This document shows positions 1 to 13,469 of a stretch of 64,000 bases of DNA, one piece after another. The number at the start of each line of letters is the position of its first letter. Position 1 is the first letter of the stretch. Below the pieces are notes generated by a model, which saw nothing but the letters and a program-made list of their open reading frames with translations, was not told the origin of the DNA and searched no databases. This DNA is from Maylandia zebra (Eukaryota > Chordata > Actinopteri > Cichliformes > Cichlidae). The stretch is taken from the NCBI RefSeq assembly GCF_041146795.1, contig NC_135174.1, positions 19,524,878 to 19,588,877 on the forward strand. Direction: 5' to 3'. The translations under genes and the position numbers were made by a program.

Positions 1-691
1 CAAAGTGCTTATGGTCATAATGTAGTATATAACATGTGACAGTAAAAAAAAGTGAATGTAACAAACGGTGATAAGTGAAGGGTTGCATGTGAGTGGTGCT
101 TTTCAGGGTATTTTTCACTGGACTTGCTAATAAATGAGTATGGAACAGAAATACCCTTTAACTTGTAAACTGTGTTAAATTTAATGTGCCTTCATTTGTA
201 TAACCCATGAGATGGATGCTTCTCTATTGAAATATTTGCATTAAAATTGATTTAAACGTGATCGGTTTCTGATCTCATCTCTACATCTCAAGTAAGGATG
301 TAAGCACATCATATCATGAGGGGGGACTACAGAGAATAACTTACTGATATATGGCTCCAGTATCATCAAATACAATCACAGGTAATCTTATAATTAAAAA
401 AATAAAATGATCTGCCTCCATCCATCCATCGCATCCTCTTTTGTCACACCAAGCCTGTGTGTTCTTCCTCTTTTCCTCCTGCCTAACAACTCTAAATTTC
501 CACATTCTGTGAACATCTGTCAGCCTGTCCATTACACTATATACAAGAGATCAATGTAGAGTGAAGTGAATCCTAACCTCACGTTAAACTCATGTCATTC
601 CTATCACATCTCAGTCATTTTGTTGCCCACATACACTTTCTGCCACTCTTTTTTTCTTCATACAATACCATAGCTCCTCTCTTTGTACCTC

Positions 692-726
<35 letters not shown>

Positions 727-1190
727 ATATACAAATTGTACCTGCTTCTGAACTTCTCCTCAGGATAGTTCAGAAAGAATATTTTCCCAACATCTCCAAT
801 AAAATGTAGGCACTACTGAAATAAGTTTTATTTCAGCCAGTTTGCTGACGTGCAAAATTTCATTTTTAAGGACATTTTAAATTTTTACACCTTTGTTAAA
901 AATCACATGTTTAGAAAAGGGTTTTGTTTTTACAAATGTATGCCCCTTTTTTGCAAAATTAGTTCAAGTTTATATTGCTAAATTCACAAGCTTTGTCACA
1001 TATTAGGGTCATTCATTATTTTTGATCTATCAAGTTCACATTTAAAGCAAACACGTGTGTTGGCCATTACTTGAGTAATACAGCATATAAACACAAAAAC
1101 CTAAACAAAAAATGTTCTGAAATGATCTGTCAGCAAACAGAGATAGCACCCTGTTCGCTGACTGAAGAAAGACCCTCTTTCACTCTTGCA
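1..1190. other. Downstream flank of ppif copy 1, no gene seen
   Basis: AT-rich DNA beyond the 3' end of the first cyclophilin gene. The only clear structure is a run of 28 T at 695-722. I found no exon with splice signals and no reading frame resembling a known protein. In mammals the gene after PPIF is ZCCHC24, but nothing here resembles it. Confidence 0.5.
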
Positions 1191-1196
1191 TTTATT
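1191..1196 (-). terminator. Poly(A) signal of ppif copy 1
   Basis: An AATAAA hexamer on the minus strand, 46 bp after the stop codon at 1242. The same hexamer lies at the same place after copy 2 (5633-5638), so both genes appear to have very short 3' UTRs. Position and duplication support the call; no transcript evidence was available. Confidence 0.65.
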
Positions 1197-1241
1197 GAAA
1201 TTACAGCAGGAGATGAGACTACGGACACGTCCACACGGAGT

Positions 1242-4360
<3,119 letters not shown>

Positions 4361-4458
4361 CTTTATAAACTCACTGTGATGCAATAACTCAACGCAGGTG
4401 GACCAACAGTGACCTACAATCACGCTTACATGCGCGAGAGGAGGAAGCTGACTACGCA

Positions 4459-4488
4459 ACCGGAAGCTCTGCTACGTTTCTCGCGAGA
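4459..4488 (-). promoter_or_regulatory. ppif copy 1 promoter motifs: ETS-type site and TCTCGCGAGA
   Basis: Within 130 bp upstream of the ATG lie ACCGGAAGC (4459-4467), an ETS/GABP (NRF-2) core, and the palindrome TCTCGCGAGA (4479-4488), followed by a second CGCGAGA half. ETS/GABP sites are common in promoters of nuclear genes for mitochondrial proteins. The palindrome is a known core-promoter motif of vertebrate housekeeping genes. No TATA box is evident. Motifs are seen directly; function is inferred. Confidence 0.6.
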
Positions 4489-5632
4489 TTACGCGAGATT
4501 TTTTATGCACTCAAATTATTATTATTGTTGTTGTAGTAGTGTTATGCTGCGTGCTGCTCATTTCATTAATGTCATACGTAAAAGAAAGGTTTGTGTAGTC
4601 TGTATGGTTCATCTGATCACCATATCGAGTTCGTCTAAAATGAAAATGAATCATTCAAGATGCGCTATTGCTACAGCCCAATCAAAAACAACGTTTTGAA
4701 AATTCAAAATCTAAAACATCTACACCACGTGAAACTTTAAAATTTGAAACTGGAGACAATCAGTTCGTAAAGTGAAGCAGACAGTATTTAATCAGTTTTG
4801 CATGTCAATTATTTTATTTTTTTTGTATAATGCCTTACCATAAACAATCCCCACCCATCACCAGGATAAAAAGTCTATTTTATTATTAAAACCCCAATCA
4901 TAAAAAATAAACTGTTTGAAATGAGTGTGTTGCTGTCACTGTAATGTAACCAAATGTTATACATGCATCATGCTATAAGCAGAATATACACACAAATGTC
5001 AGAGTAGAGGTCTTTAGCTAATTCACGGACCTCTGGCCATGTGCATGAAACTGCAAACCTGCAAATATTCGACGATATCAGCAGTAGAGCTGGGGAGCAG
5101 CAAAGCTTTGGACAGTGAGTTTGTAAAAGCTAGATTTTGGTTTATAGATTGTTTTGCAACCTGCAGCAATGCGGGGCTGTGGGCAGATGCACAGTCTCTC
5201 TCTTGCTCTCTTTTTTTTTTCTCAATTTCAAAGAGCAGCCATTAGAATATTACCAAGTACAAAAGCGTGATAAAGCTGGTCATTTTATAGGCAGAGAGAT
5301 AAAAAGCTTCTCTCAGTTGATGCCATAGTGCCAATATCTGATATGGCAGACTTTTTTTAAACACCAGATGCCCATTCCTGATGTAAACCCCCCCAGAATG
5401 TGCATCCCACCCTGTTCTCAAACTGAGGACCATGCAGCTGAACACCTCACAAACTGATTGGACTGCGGGTGCATTCAGTTTTATGCCCATGCAAATTTTA
5501 ATTTGCAGCTGGAAGTAGTCTCTCACTGGCAGAAATTACATTTTACCCCAATCTTTTCACAGTACTTGTGACATTTATCTACACTCAGCAAAAGAGGAAG
5601 CACTCTAGGCCAACCTCTTTCACTTTGGTCAT
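4489..5632. other. Spacer between the two ppif copies
   Basis: About 1.1 kb between the promoter motifs of copy 1 and the poly(A) signal of copy 2. It is AT-rich, with a CT-rich stretch at 5195-5225. No gene, tRNA or recognisable transposon termini were found. Confidence 0.5.
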
Positions 5633-5638
5633 TTTATT
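5633..5638 (-). terminator. Poly(A) signal of ppif copy 2
   Basis: AATAAA on the minus strand, 50 bp past the stop codon of copy 2, matching the position of the signal in copy 1. Its retention is one sign that copy 2 can still make a polyadenylated transcript. Confidence 0.6.
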
Positions 5639-5687
5639 GAAATTCACCAGGAAATGAAATTACACAATGACCATATCCACATTAAAT

Positions 5688-7580
5688 CTACTTGAGCTCT
5701 CCACAGTCCGTGATCGTGATCTTCTTTGAAGTGTACCCAATCTTGGAACCAAAAGACTCCATTTTCTTGACCACATCCATTCCCTCCTTTACTTTTCCAA
5801 AGACAACATACTTGCCATCCAACCTAAAAGAAAAAGAAACTGCTTACAATTAATGGCTTCAAGCCATTACTGAATATCACTGTGATATGAATTAAAGCCA
5901 GTTTGGATGAAATACACAGCTTCATTGGTATCAGCTGTTATAAATATGTTTCCGTTTGTCAGTACGTACCAATCTGTTTTAGTGGTGCAGATAAAGAACT
6001 GGGATCCATTGGTGTTCGGTCCGGCATTGGCCATGGACAGGATACCTTAAAATTTAACAAACTCATATCCAGTTAGATTAAAATAAGTACCTTTGAATAT
6101 ACTAAGTATTTCCACTTGTGGCACAGGTGCACACAACAGCTTATATTATTTAGCACACTCAAGTATCAATGTTAGAAAAAAGTGTTAAAATGTTGCCATC
6201 TGGTGGCAAACTTTGTGGGGACCTCCCAGAGTGATGGGAGCAAAATTTCTTGTGCAGACAAGGCTTCTTTATAGATTTCACTAGGCAGTAACTTTGAGCA
6301 ATGAGGTAAATTGAAGCGTGACAAACAAAAATAAACATGACCTTGAAATCTCAAGACAAAAACGAAGAATGGAACAATATTATGTGAATAGTTTTCAAAA
6401 TGCAAACTGGTTTAAAAAAAGAAAAAAGATTGACAGTGAATGTTACAGTGAAGGACTAACGTGTGTAATCCTTACAAAAAAAATGTGCAAGAAACTCAGG
6501 ACATTCCTACAATTTAAATGAAAATGCACATAATCTGTTGGCTCCATCTGTTTGACTTCAAGTTATGGACATTTCTTATATATTGATATGCTTTCAAGTA
6601 TTTGAGTGAGAAAAGCACACAAATGGCCCAAGTTAAATTTGAATCTGACAAAGTGACTTGCACTATAGAGTTGGAAATTTCTGAAAACCAATAAGTAGCA
6701 CTGCATTGTTTTCATTTTCACTTGCAACAGTGTACAGAGGGGGATAATTACCTGGTCCAGTGTGCTTCAGCTTGAAGTTCTCATCGGGAAAATTCTTTCC
6801 ATAGATAGACTTATCACCACCTCCAAAGTTATAAATAATATCTCCACCCTAAAAAACAAAACGCATCACTGTAGTAATATCACAACAGTCCATTGGGGGA
6901 AAATTAATTACCCCCAAAACAAAACAAACCTACCTGACATATAAACTGAGGGATCACCCTGAAGAAAACGGATCCCTTGTAGCCAAAGCCATGTTCTCCT
7001 GTACAGAGCGCTCGGAAGTTTTCTGCAGGATAGACTAAATGTAAATTTTTTCCTTCTCACGGGTGACGAAACACACACACACACAAAGCTTTCGGTAATT
7101 TTTCATGTTTGAACAGTGACTTGTTACTGTTAGTTTAGGTCCTCCTGAATGGATTTGTGACAGCTGCTTTATAGACCAAACAATTATGAAGCCAACAAAA
7201 CAAAACATCTCATCCATTCCTCAGCTCTGATAACAGCACTTTCTTGACATTTTGCTGTGATTTGTGATTAAAACAAATAAACAAATGATGAAAACAGTAG
7301 TTACCTGCTGTTTTTGGCACTACGTCTGCATTAAGCTGCAAAATAAAAAGAAAACGGCTCACAGCGATTTAACGCATATTTTCAAAGTAAAAGTTGTTTG
7401 TTTTTGTTTTTTTTTAAACCTACTCACCTCAAAGCTAATTCTGCCAAGCGGTTCGTTGTCAGCAGCAATATCAAAGTAAACCACCGGGTTTTTGCACGCA
7501 GCTGGTGGGCAGCTGCTGCACAAACGTGCGGCCGTAAACACCACAGAACAGAATTTCTTCCTGTTTGGTAAATGCAGCAT
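5688..7580 (-). CDS. Cyclophilin D-like protein, tandem copy 2 with altered active site
   Basis: Six exons, 7428-7580, 7305-7335, 6934-7022, 6752-6848, 5970-6045 and 5688-5823, give 582 bp and 193 residues, the same exon sizes as copy 1. All introns are GT-AG. I start at ATG 7580, aligned to copy 1; an in-frame ATG at 7595 would add five residues. The presequence is similar (ARLCSS). Differences from copy 1 fall on conserved sites. With PPIA numbering, His54 is Phe (FFRVIP), Met61 is Ile (FICQ), residues 67-75 read I-I-Y-N-F-G-G-G-D instead of F-T-N-H-N-G-T-G-G, and His126 is Tyr (LDGKYVVFG). Arg55, Phe60, Gln63, Phe113, Trp121 and Leu122 remain. It ends D-C-G-E-L-K. The frame is uninterrupted, so it is probably a functional, diverged paralogue rather than a pseudogene. 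Whether it still isomerises proline or binds cyclosporin is unknown. Confidence 0.85.
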
Positions 7581-7595
7581 CCTAATAAAAGTCAT

Positions 7596-7700
7596 ATTGT
7601 GCAGCTACTGCCTTCAAGTATGTCAGCAACCACCCAGAGCCAGCTTACAAATACGAAGTGGGACGTTTGCTTAGAGAACCGGATAGTCTACTCTAATGAT
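7596..7700 (-). promoter_or_regulatory. Putative promoter of ppif copy 2
   Basis: Sequence directly upstream of copy 2. A weaker ETS-like core, ACCGGATA, is at 7678-7685, roughly where copy 1 has ACCGGAAGC. The TCTCGCGAGA palindrome of copy 1 is not present. Assignment rests on position only. Confidence 0.35.
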
Positions 7701-8776
7701 GTTGAGAGGCTTAATTAACGTCCCTTAGAACACCTGTTTTACTGTGTTGTGTCAAAATGGCTGCTGTGTCAAAAAGCCACGTGACCATGGCTAGAATTAT
7801 CCAGAACATATACTTTAAACATTAGCTCATTAGAGACTTTAAGTTACTTTAAAACCTGTTTGTTGCGTTTCAGTAAAATGTTATTGACTTTCTGCCCACC
7901 CAGCCTGTGCGACATTTTTGGATATCTCATTGGTGTTTGCAGCAGTCAAAGTAATTCAGCACAATTGTGAGTTAGCTTATACACATGATGTGACTTTTAA
8001 ATACAATACAATGGCTTACCAACTAATTTAAGCGAGTGCGACGTTCGTGGCAACAGCTGTGTGCAGATCAACAATGGATAATATATCAGTGCAGAGAGAA
8101 ACCTCCGCCTACCCCACTCCTGCTTTACAGGTGAAAATAGAGCAACAGGACCACTGAGTCTGATTTTATTTATTTTCTGCTGTGTTTCACTTGCATTTAT
8201 TTGAAAGACTTGAGTGTAAACACAAAAAAAAATTTAATTTTATGTGCTGGAATGTGCAGAAAATAGGTTTAAATATTAAACAAATTTCTTCCAGTCAGAG
8301 AATGTTGCATATAATGAAATTTTTGCTTGATGCATAAAGTTAAAAGATTAAAACTAATAAAACAAGTTTTAAAAAGAGACTTTTCCATTTGATTACATTT
8401 TGTATGATGGATTATGCAGAAAAAGTAGAAAAGTAGGGAAGTAAAAAGTAGGGCTGAAAGATCTATCGCTTTATCACCTATTCAGGTTCTAAATCGTGTT
8501 TTTACTTTTTTCAAGTAACTTGACCAACACTGGGTATAACCCAAAAAGGACTGTTGCTTACTTATCTGACACTGATCCAAGTAAATAACTGTAATTTAAC
8601 AAATTATTCTTAAAGAAACTGTTTTACTCTCCTCATTATTCATCTCATATTACGTCAGACTTATCTTGTGACCTACTGAGAGGTGCTGTATGCCTGGTTT
8701 GGGAACTTAAATACCAGCTACCAGTAAGCTTCTACTCAGATATCAATTGATCAGTATTAGTAATATAAGTTATTTA
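7701..8776. other. Intergenic DNA upstream of ppif copy 2
   Basis: AT-rich sequence with scattered short open frames and no splice-consistent exon. The stretch near 8450-8535 has short words seen at the ends of fish hAT elements, but I could not define termini. Confidence 0.4.
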
Positions 8777-9560
8777 TATAGTACTTTGCAAAAGTCTCAA
8801 CCAAACCCTCACTTCTTTATATTTTTTAAGTAAAATGGGAAAGCAGGAGCAGCAATTTAGTCAAAACTGCTAACATGCATGGAAATACTGTACATAAAGC
8901 AAAACATAGTTTGCACAATTCCATTGAACTTGAGAGTCAATATTTGGTATGAACACCTTTAGTCAACACAGCCTGAACTACCCTAGGCAAGCTTTCTGTT
9001 AATTTCTTTAGCTGGTCTTCATTAATAGTTCTTGAAGGACATCCAAGGCTCTTCTTTTCCTTTTGTTCTGCTCTTTCTCAATAATATTGAAGTCTGGTTT
9101 TTGGAGAGATCAGGCAATGACTGATCGGTGGCTCTTCAGTAGACTATGTGCATCTCTCAGGTCTCGTGTCAGGTCACTGCTGATTTTGTTCTCTCCATTT
9201 CTTAAGGACCCGTCTTTCAGATACTATTCATCCGCTGTAGATATTTTTTTAGGCCTTGGCACTTCTTCTTATTCTGTCCTCTGTTTTTGTAGATTCCTAA
9301 AACATTTTAATTACACATTACACACCATGCCGATATGCATCAACCTTTTTGCTAACAGTTCTTTGGGAATCCCCTCATTGGGCCAAAAATACTATTTTAT
9401 GCCTGTCAGACTGTGCCATTGCTCAAGGGAGTTGTCAGAATGGAATATTCCACTAGTAATGTTCCACCAAAAATACAATGTTCAGTTCTGCTGTTTCTTT
9501 AAAATCCCAGTGTTATTGAGCTGCAGAAAGACACTCAGATCTAAACATTCACAGCTAAAA
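8777..9560 (-). mobile_element. Degraded Tc1/mariner-like element, copy A
   Basis: Aligns by eye with the better-preserved element at 30869-32691. Shared stretches include the left end (TTTGCAAAAGTCTCAA), the segment around 8940-9030 (matching about 30993-31080), and 9150-9260 (matching about 32055-32160). Roughly half a kilobase of the middle is missing compared with copy B, and no right terminus could be found. The minus strand is the coding sense of the transposase remnant. The 208-residue frame on the plus strand at 9063-9689 is antisense noise. Confidence 0.6.
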
Positions 9561-10080
9561 AAAAGTATCTGTTATTCCACTGCACAAGATTTAGGGCTAC
9601 ACAAATATCAGAAGCATTTAAAGTTTGCTTTCTTGTGCAATATAATGTTGTTAAAGTTACTTTTACCAAGGTTTTCTAATCGATGTTAATAAAGGACAGA
9701 CTATGTGGGCAGTTGAATTTTTCTTAACACTTAATAACGCTGCTGTTTTCTCACACCATTTCTTTTACTGATGAAACATAAAAAAATGAATGGAAAATCA
9801 GACATGTTGTAGATTATTTTGTTGTAAATTGTCATAATGTGGTTCTTCAAGTGTATTTTCCCCACAAGTAGCTGCTCCTGTTGGCTGGTCAGTTGCTCCT
9901 CTCAGACGATCAGTGGGTGTTTTCCAGCGATTATCCACTTGCTCTTAGAGACCGTATGTGGCTGCTCTAAGACAGCATTCTGTTTGTAATCTAAAGACGG
10001 ATACAGCTTTCTAAAATCCCTGATATCTGTTTGAACTGTACCTGTTTTGACCTTGATTACACTAGCAAACTGATACATAC
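9561..10080. other. Unassigned intergenic DNA
   Basis: No gene or clear repeat boundary between the degraded Tc1-like copy and the hAT element. AT-rich, with no notable structure. Confidence 0.4.
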
Positions 10081-10580
10081 ATACAAACTAGGGGTGCAAC
10101 GATACACAAAATTCATGGTTCGGTTCGATACTTTGGTGTCACGGTTCGATATTTTTTCGATACAAAAAAATGTGCATGCCTTTTTAATTTATCATTTATT
10201 AAAATTATAAATATATATTTTAACTCAAAAGTACAGTTTTTAAATTTAATGTTGCTGAAACAACAACAAAAAAATAAAAATAAATATATATATATATATA
10301 TCTGATCGAGAAAGCACTCATCTTTGGAAAAGAGAGTTTATTACAGAGGAATGGCTCTTTCCAAAATAAAAGCTATACTATACGCTTCTTCTGGGCTATA
10401 TTCTCAGCAGCACATTAAATATATCAGGTCCCCATAAGAAGAATCATGTGCTAACGGCTGTCTAAATGACTCGGGTAAAGTTTGTAGCATGCGTGCTTGT
10501 TGTTTTTGTCTGCTTCCACTTGTCTTTGCACTAGGATGATGTCGGTGTAAATGTGCAGTCATATTCGTTGTGTTCCCGCT

Positions 10581-10700
10581 AGTGCTGTCAGCGTTAATCT
10601 CGTTAAAATGACATTAACGCCATAACGCCGCAAATCTCCGTTAACGAGTTACCGCGGATCGCCCCGTGCGTGGGGCTGGACGGCGTCAACACGTTAACAA
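10581..10700. mobile_element. Fragment of a second hAT-like family
   Basis: The sequence starting AGTGCTGTCAGCGTTAATC, followed by repeated GTTAACG/CATTAACG words, resembles the end of a common fish hAT-like repeat. Only one end is visible, so it is either a truncated insertion or terminal sequence of the host element. Identification comes from recall of the family, not from a search. Confidence 0.35.
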
Positions 10701-10710
10701 GCTAACTGCG

Positions 10711-11582
10711 CTAGCGCACTAGTTCCCACCAATTGAGCATTGCGTGGCACATCCAACATACTGTTTTACTTTTGTCCATGACGCGCTTACCTTCAGGGTC
10801 ATACTTCACATAAAAACCAAGATAGTTCCAAACAGTGTTGCCAACTCCTCAGTAAGGAAAATCGCTATTAAAAGTCGCTAGAAGTTGCTAAATGACGTCA
10901 TCATTTGCATAATTGGTCATGCTAATATAATTGTAACCTACGTTGTTGGAGAGAGAAACGTCCTAAATGCATTTAGAATTTATTTAGAACTACAGATTAC
11001 ATTTATTTTAGCAATTATTGTTTTTTTAAATGTCACAATTCCAACCCTGCTCCTTTGTGACCCGAAATAGGCACTCTGGTGGAGTTACTTTGTGTGTGTG
11101 TGTGTATGTGTTTATAAGTAGTTTTAAACCTCGTGATCCACAAAACAGCATAACAGTAAAAGAAGAACTGACTGCGTTACAATCAGTGCAGGAGCAGCAG
11201 CTTCGCTCATGCGCGATTCATTTGCAGTTTGGACGAATAGGTGTGAACATCTTCTGCCCTGATAGCAGCTGGGGGAGGACTATCCTCCGCCCGTGAGCGC
11301 TTTGGAACGGGCGAGGTGCCCACGGCAGCACCCGCTGCTTGTTGAGAGTAAAAGCGATACCTGCTTTCACGTCAAAAAGTCGTCATAAATAAGTCTCCAA
11401 TAACACCAGAAAAAGTCGCCAGATTTGTCGCTAGTCGCTTTTTAGAAAAAAAGTCGCTAAGGGGGTGTGAAAACTCGCTAAATATAGTGACAAACTCGCT
11501 AAGTTGGCAACACTGGCCAAACGCCAGATCTGAATGAGGGTGGGGGAGGTTCATTTTCGGGTAGCGTTAAGGCAGTTGCCAT
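10711..11582 (-). pseudogene. Fossil hAT transposase N-terminus with BED finger, interrupted
   Basis: On the minus strand an ATG at 11582 opens a frame of 22 codons ending S-G-V-W at about 11517. The frame resumes at 10830 beyond the nested element with N-Y-L-G-F-Y-V-K-Y-D and runs to K-T-V-C-W-M-C-H before a TAG at 10711-10713. The W...Y-x-G-F spacing and the C-x2-C pair are the start of a BED zinc finger, the DNA-binding module of many hAT transposases. The inner element sits at the Trp codon, and the later zinc ligands and catalytic domain are absent. It is a dead fragment. Confidence 0.7.
10833..11515. mobile_element. Nested inverted-repeat element, probably hAT with 5-bp target site
   Basis: Both ends begin CAGTGTTGCCAACT when read inward, and are followed by repeated GTCGCTA/CTCGCTA words. 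The flanks share ccaaa (10828-10832 and 11517-11521, with one extra base on the right), consistent with a 5-bp duplication. The CAGTG start and 5-bp site fit hAT subgroups such as hAT5, but this is inference. It has no transposase and is 683 bp long. It inserted into the BED-finger frame of the host element, so it is younger. Confidence 0.75.
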
Positions 11583-11621
11583 GTTGCAACGAGCTTAGCT
11601 TCTGTCTTGCTAGCTTGCGCT

Positions 11622-11689
11622 GCGCTCAGTGGATCTGCACTCGACAGTGCAGCCTAGGCGGAGTAGTCGAACGCAGATCCACTGAGCGC
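11622..11689. repeat. 17-bp perfect inverted repeat inside the hAT element
   Basis: The arms GCGCTCAGTGGATCTGC (11622-11638) and its exact reverse complement (11673-11689) flank a 34-bp spacer in which TCGAC/GTCGA extends the pairing. It could form a long hairpin near the right end of the hAT unit, and may be a subterminal structure or a small foldback insertion. Confidence 0.75.
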
Positions 11690-11834
11690 TCAACATAGAC
11701 AGCATCGTCAGAAGAAAAGTTGATAAAATAAATAAAACATTATGTATTGTTTGATATATATGCATACCGAACCGAAAGCACTGTATCGAACGGTTCAATA
11801 TCGATACGAGTATTGTTGCCCCCCTAATACAAAC

Positions 11835-12435
11835 ATACACTGATTGGGTGTAACATTATGGCCACCTGCCTAATATTGTGTTGATCTCCGTTTTGCTACC
11901 AAAACAGCCCTGAGCTGTCAAGACATGTACTCCACTACACCCCTGAAGGTGTGCTTTGCACCAAGATCCTTTAAGTCCTCTAAGTTGTGAGGTGTGGCTT
12001 CCATGGATTGGACTTGTTTGTCCAGCACATCCCAATGATGTTCAACTGGATTGACGTCTAGGAGGCAGCCTCGTTGTTGTGTTCCTCAAACCATTCCTGA
12101 ACTATTTTTTCTTTGTGGCAAGGGCAGGTTATCCTGCTGAAAGAGGCCACAGCCGTCAGGGAATCATGAAGGGTTTGTATTGTCCGCAACACTGCTTAGA
12201 TAGGTAGCACATGTACGTGACCCTTTCGTGACTGAAAATCAAGAACACCCCAAAACAGCTGCACTATAGGAGATGCTCTCACCCAGTCCTCTCATCACAA
12301 TCTGGACCTTTTCAAACTCACTCAAATACTTGCGCTTGCACATTTTTCCTGCATCCAACACATCAACTTGTTCTTTAATAGATCCCATCTACTGACAGGT
12401 GCCATGATGAAAAGATAATGAGTGTTATTCACATC
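11835..12435. mobile_element. Terminal-inverted-repeat element adjoining the hAT unit
   Basis: Starts near the words GTAACATTATGGCCACCTGC and ends with the degenerate inverse around GACAGGTGCCATGATG. This pairing is the hallmark of a widespread fish DNA-transposon family whose full ends read as a CACCTGCC / ATAATGTTATGGC inverted pair. The interior matches that family by recall (the segment on CATCCCAATGATGTTCAACT). Target duplications are not clear, and superfamily is not assigned. Confidence 0.55.
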
Positions 12436-13469
12436 TCCTTTTTAGTGGTCTCGATGTTATACCTGATCTGTGTTGATATTACACACCATCCTCAGAAGAA
12501 TTATTGTTTAGTTAAAATTATAAGGTTGTAAGGGTTTTTTTTTTTTTTTCTCGTCAACTTTAATTTTTTTAATGGATTTTAATGGATTGTTGACTTGCCC
12601 CCTGTGTACACCCTCTGTACATAATTAATTCTAAACTTTTCGAGCTATCATGTTTACATACAGGACAGAATAACCGTTTATGCACGCAACATAAACATAA
12701 AACATAAACTCCTCAAGACTTTTTCATTTTAAATGAAGTTTTTAAATGCTAAATGTTAGCTTGTAGTGTGTTAATGTTATTATTTAGTTACATTCACAGT
12801 AAAAAGAGACTGGAATTACACATTAACGCCAACGGTCTTTTTCCCACCTGGTATATTTCTTGAACATTCAGTCACTGGTTGTATGTTTAGATAAAACCAG
12901 TTTTGGCAGCTTATGAATCATAATTGTTTAGGGAGTGACTTCTATCGACCTATGCATGGTTGCATAACATTCAAATCAACATTAGCTACTGAACCAATAG
13001 TTGTGTCTGAAAAACTGAAACCTGTATGGGCTGAAGTTGCACACTGGAGAACTATGACAAGGCATCTAATTGGTATCAACATACAGTAGAACTGGAAATT
13101 GAACTTCTCACTTTCCTTTTTCAATCTTGTAAGTATAATAAAATGTACAGTACTTTTAAAAAAAGGACTGTAACAGAGTGTTCAATAATGATATTTTCTA
13201 AAATAATTCCATTACTTTGTTGACTGATTCTCAAAAAATGTTCAGTTGGCGATTGCAATTCATGAGAGCCTTACTTTGATGTGTCAGTAATTATTAGTTT
13301 GTCAACTTTTCACTCAATGGCAAGGCGACCTTGAGCCAACTCAATGAAAATCTGAGTAAAAATCCATAATTTACACCTCGTGCTTTTGTAAACAGCACAC
13401 GAGTCAGACAGGTCTCGCAGACTGCATCACAAGTGCACAAAAGACAAAATCACAGTGACATACAGGTAT
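12436..13469. other. Intergenic DNA between repeats and the zmiz1 3' end
   Basis: AT-rich sequence with a T tract at 12535-12550. No gene or repeat boundary could be supported. Confidence 0.4.

Larger units (their letters stand above)
10089..11826 (-). mobile_element. hAT element with BED-finger transposase remnant and nested insertions
   Basis: The termini are inverted repeats: TAGGGGTGCAACGATAC on the left, and on the opposite strand at the right TAGGGGGGCAACAATAC. A perfect 8-bp target duplication, atacaaac, is present at 10081-10088 and 11827-11834. The 1738-bp unit encloses an AT microsatellite (10283-10303), a fragment of another hAT-like family (10581-10700), a nested inverted-repeat element (10833-11515) and, on the minus strand, the start of a BED-type zinc finger typical of hAT transposases. 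No intact transposase remains. Confidence 0.88.

Noticed and set aside
5688..7580. Copy 2 as a processed or decayed ppif pseudogene
   Set aside because: It retains introns, all splice sites and an uninterrupted 193-residue frame; changes are substitutions only.
9063..9689. 208-residue open frame on the plus strand
   Set aside because: It covers the antisense strand of a degraded Tc1-like element, and the peptide resembles no known family.
11610..11840. 76-residue minus-strand frame at the right end of the hAT element
   Set aside because: Overlaps the terminal inverted repeat and hairpin; not part of the BED-finger frame.
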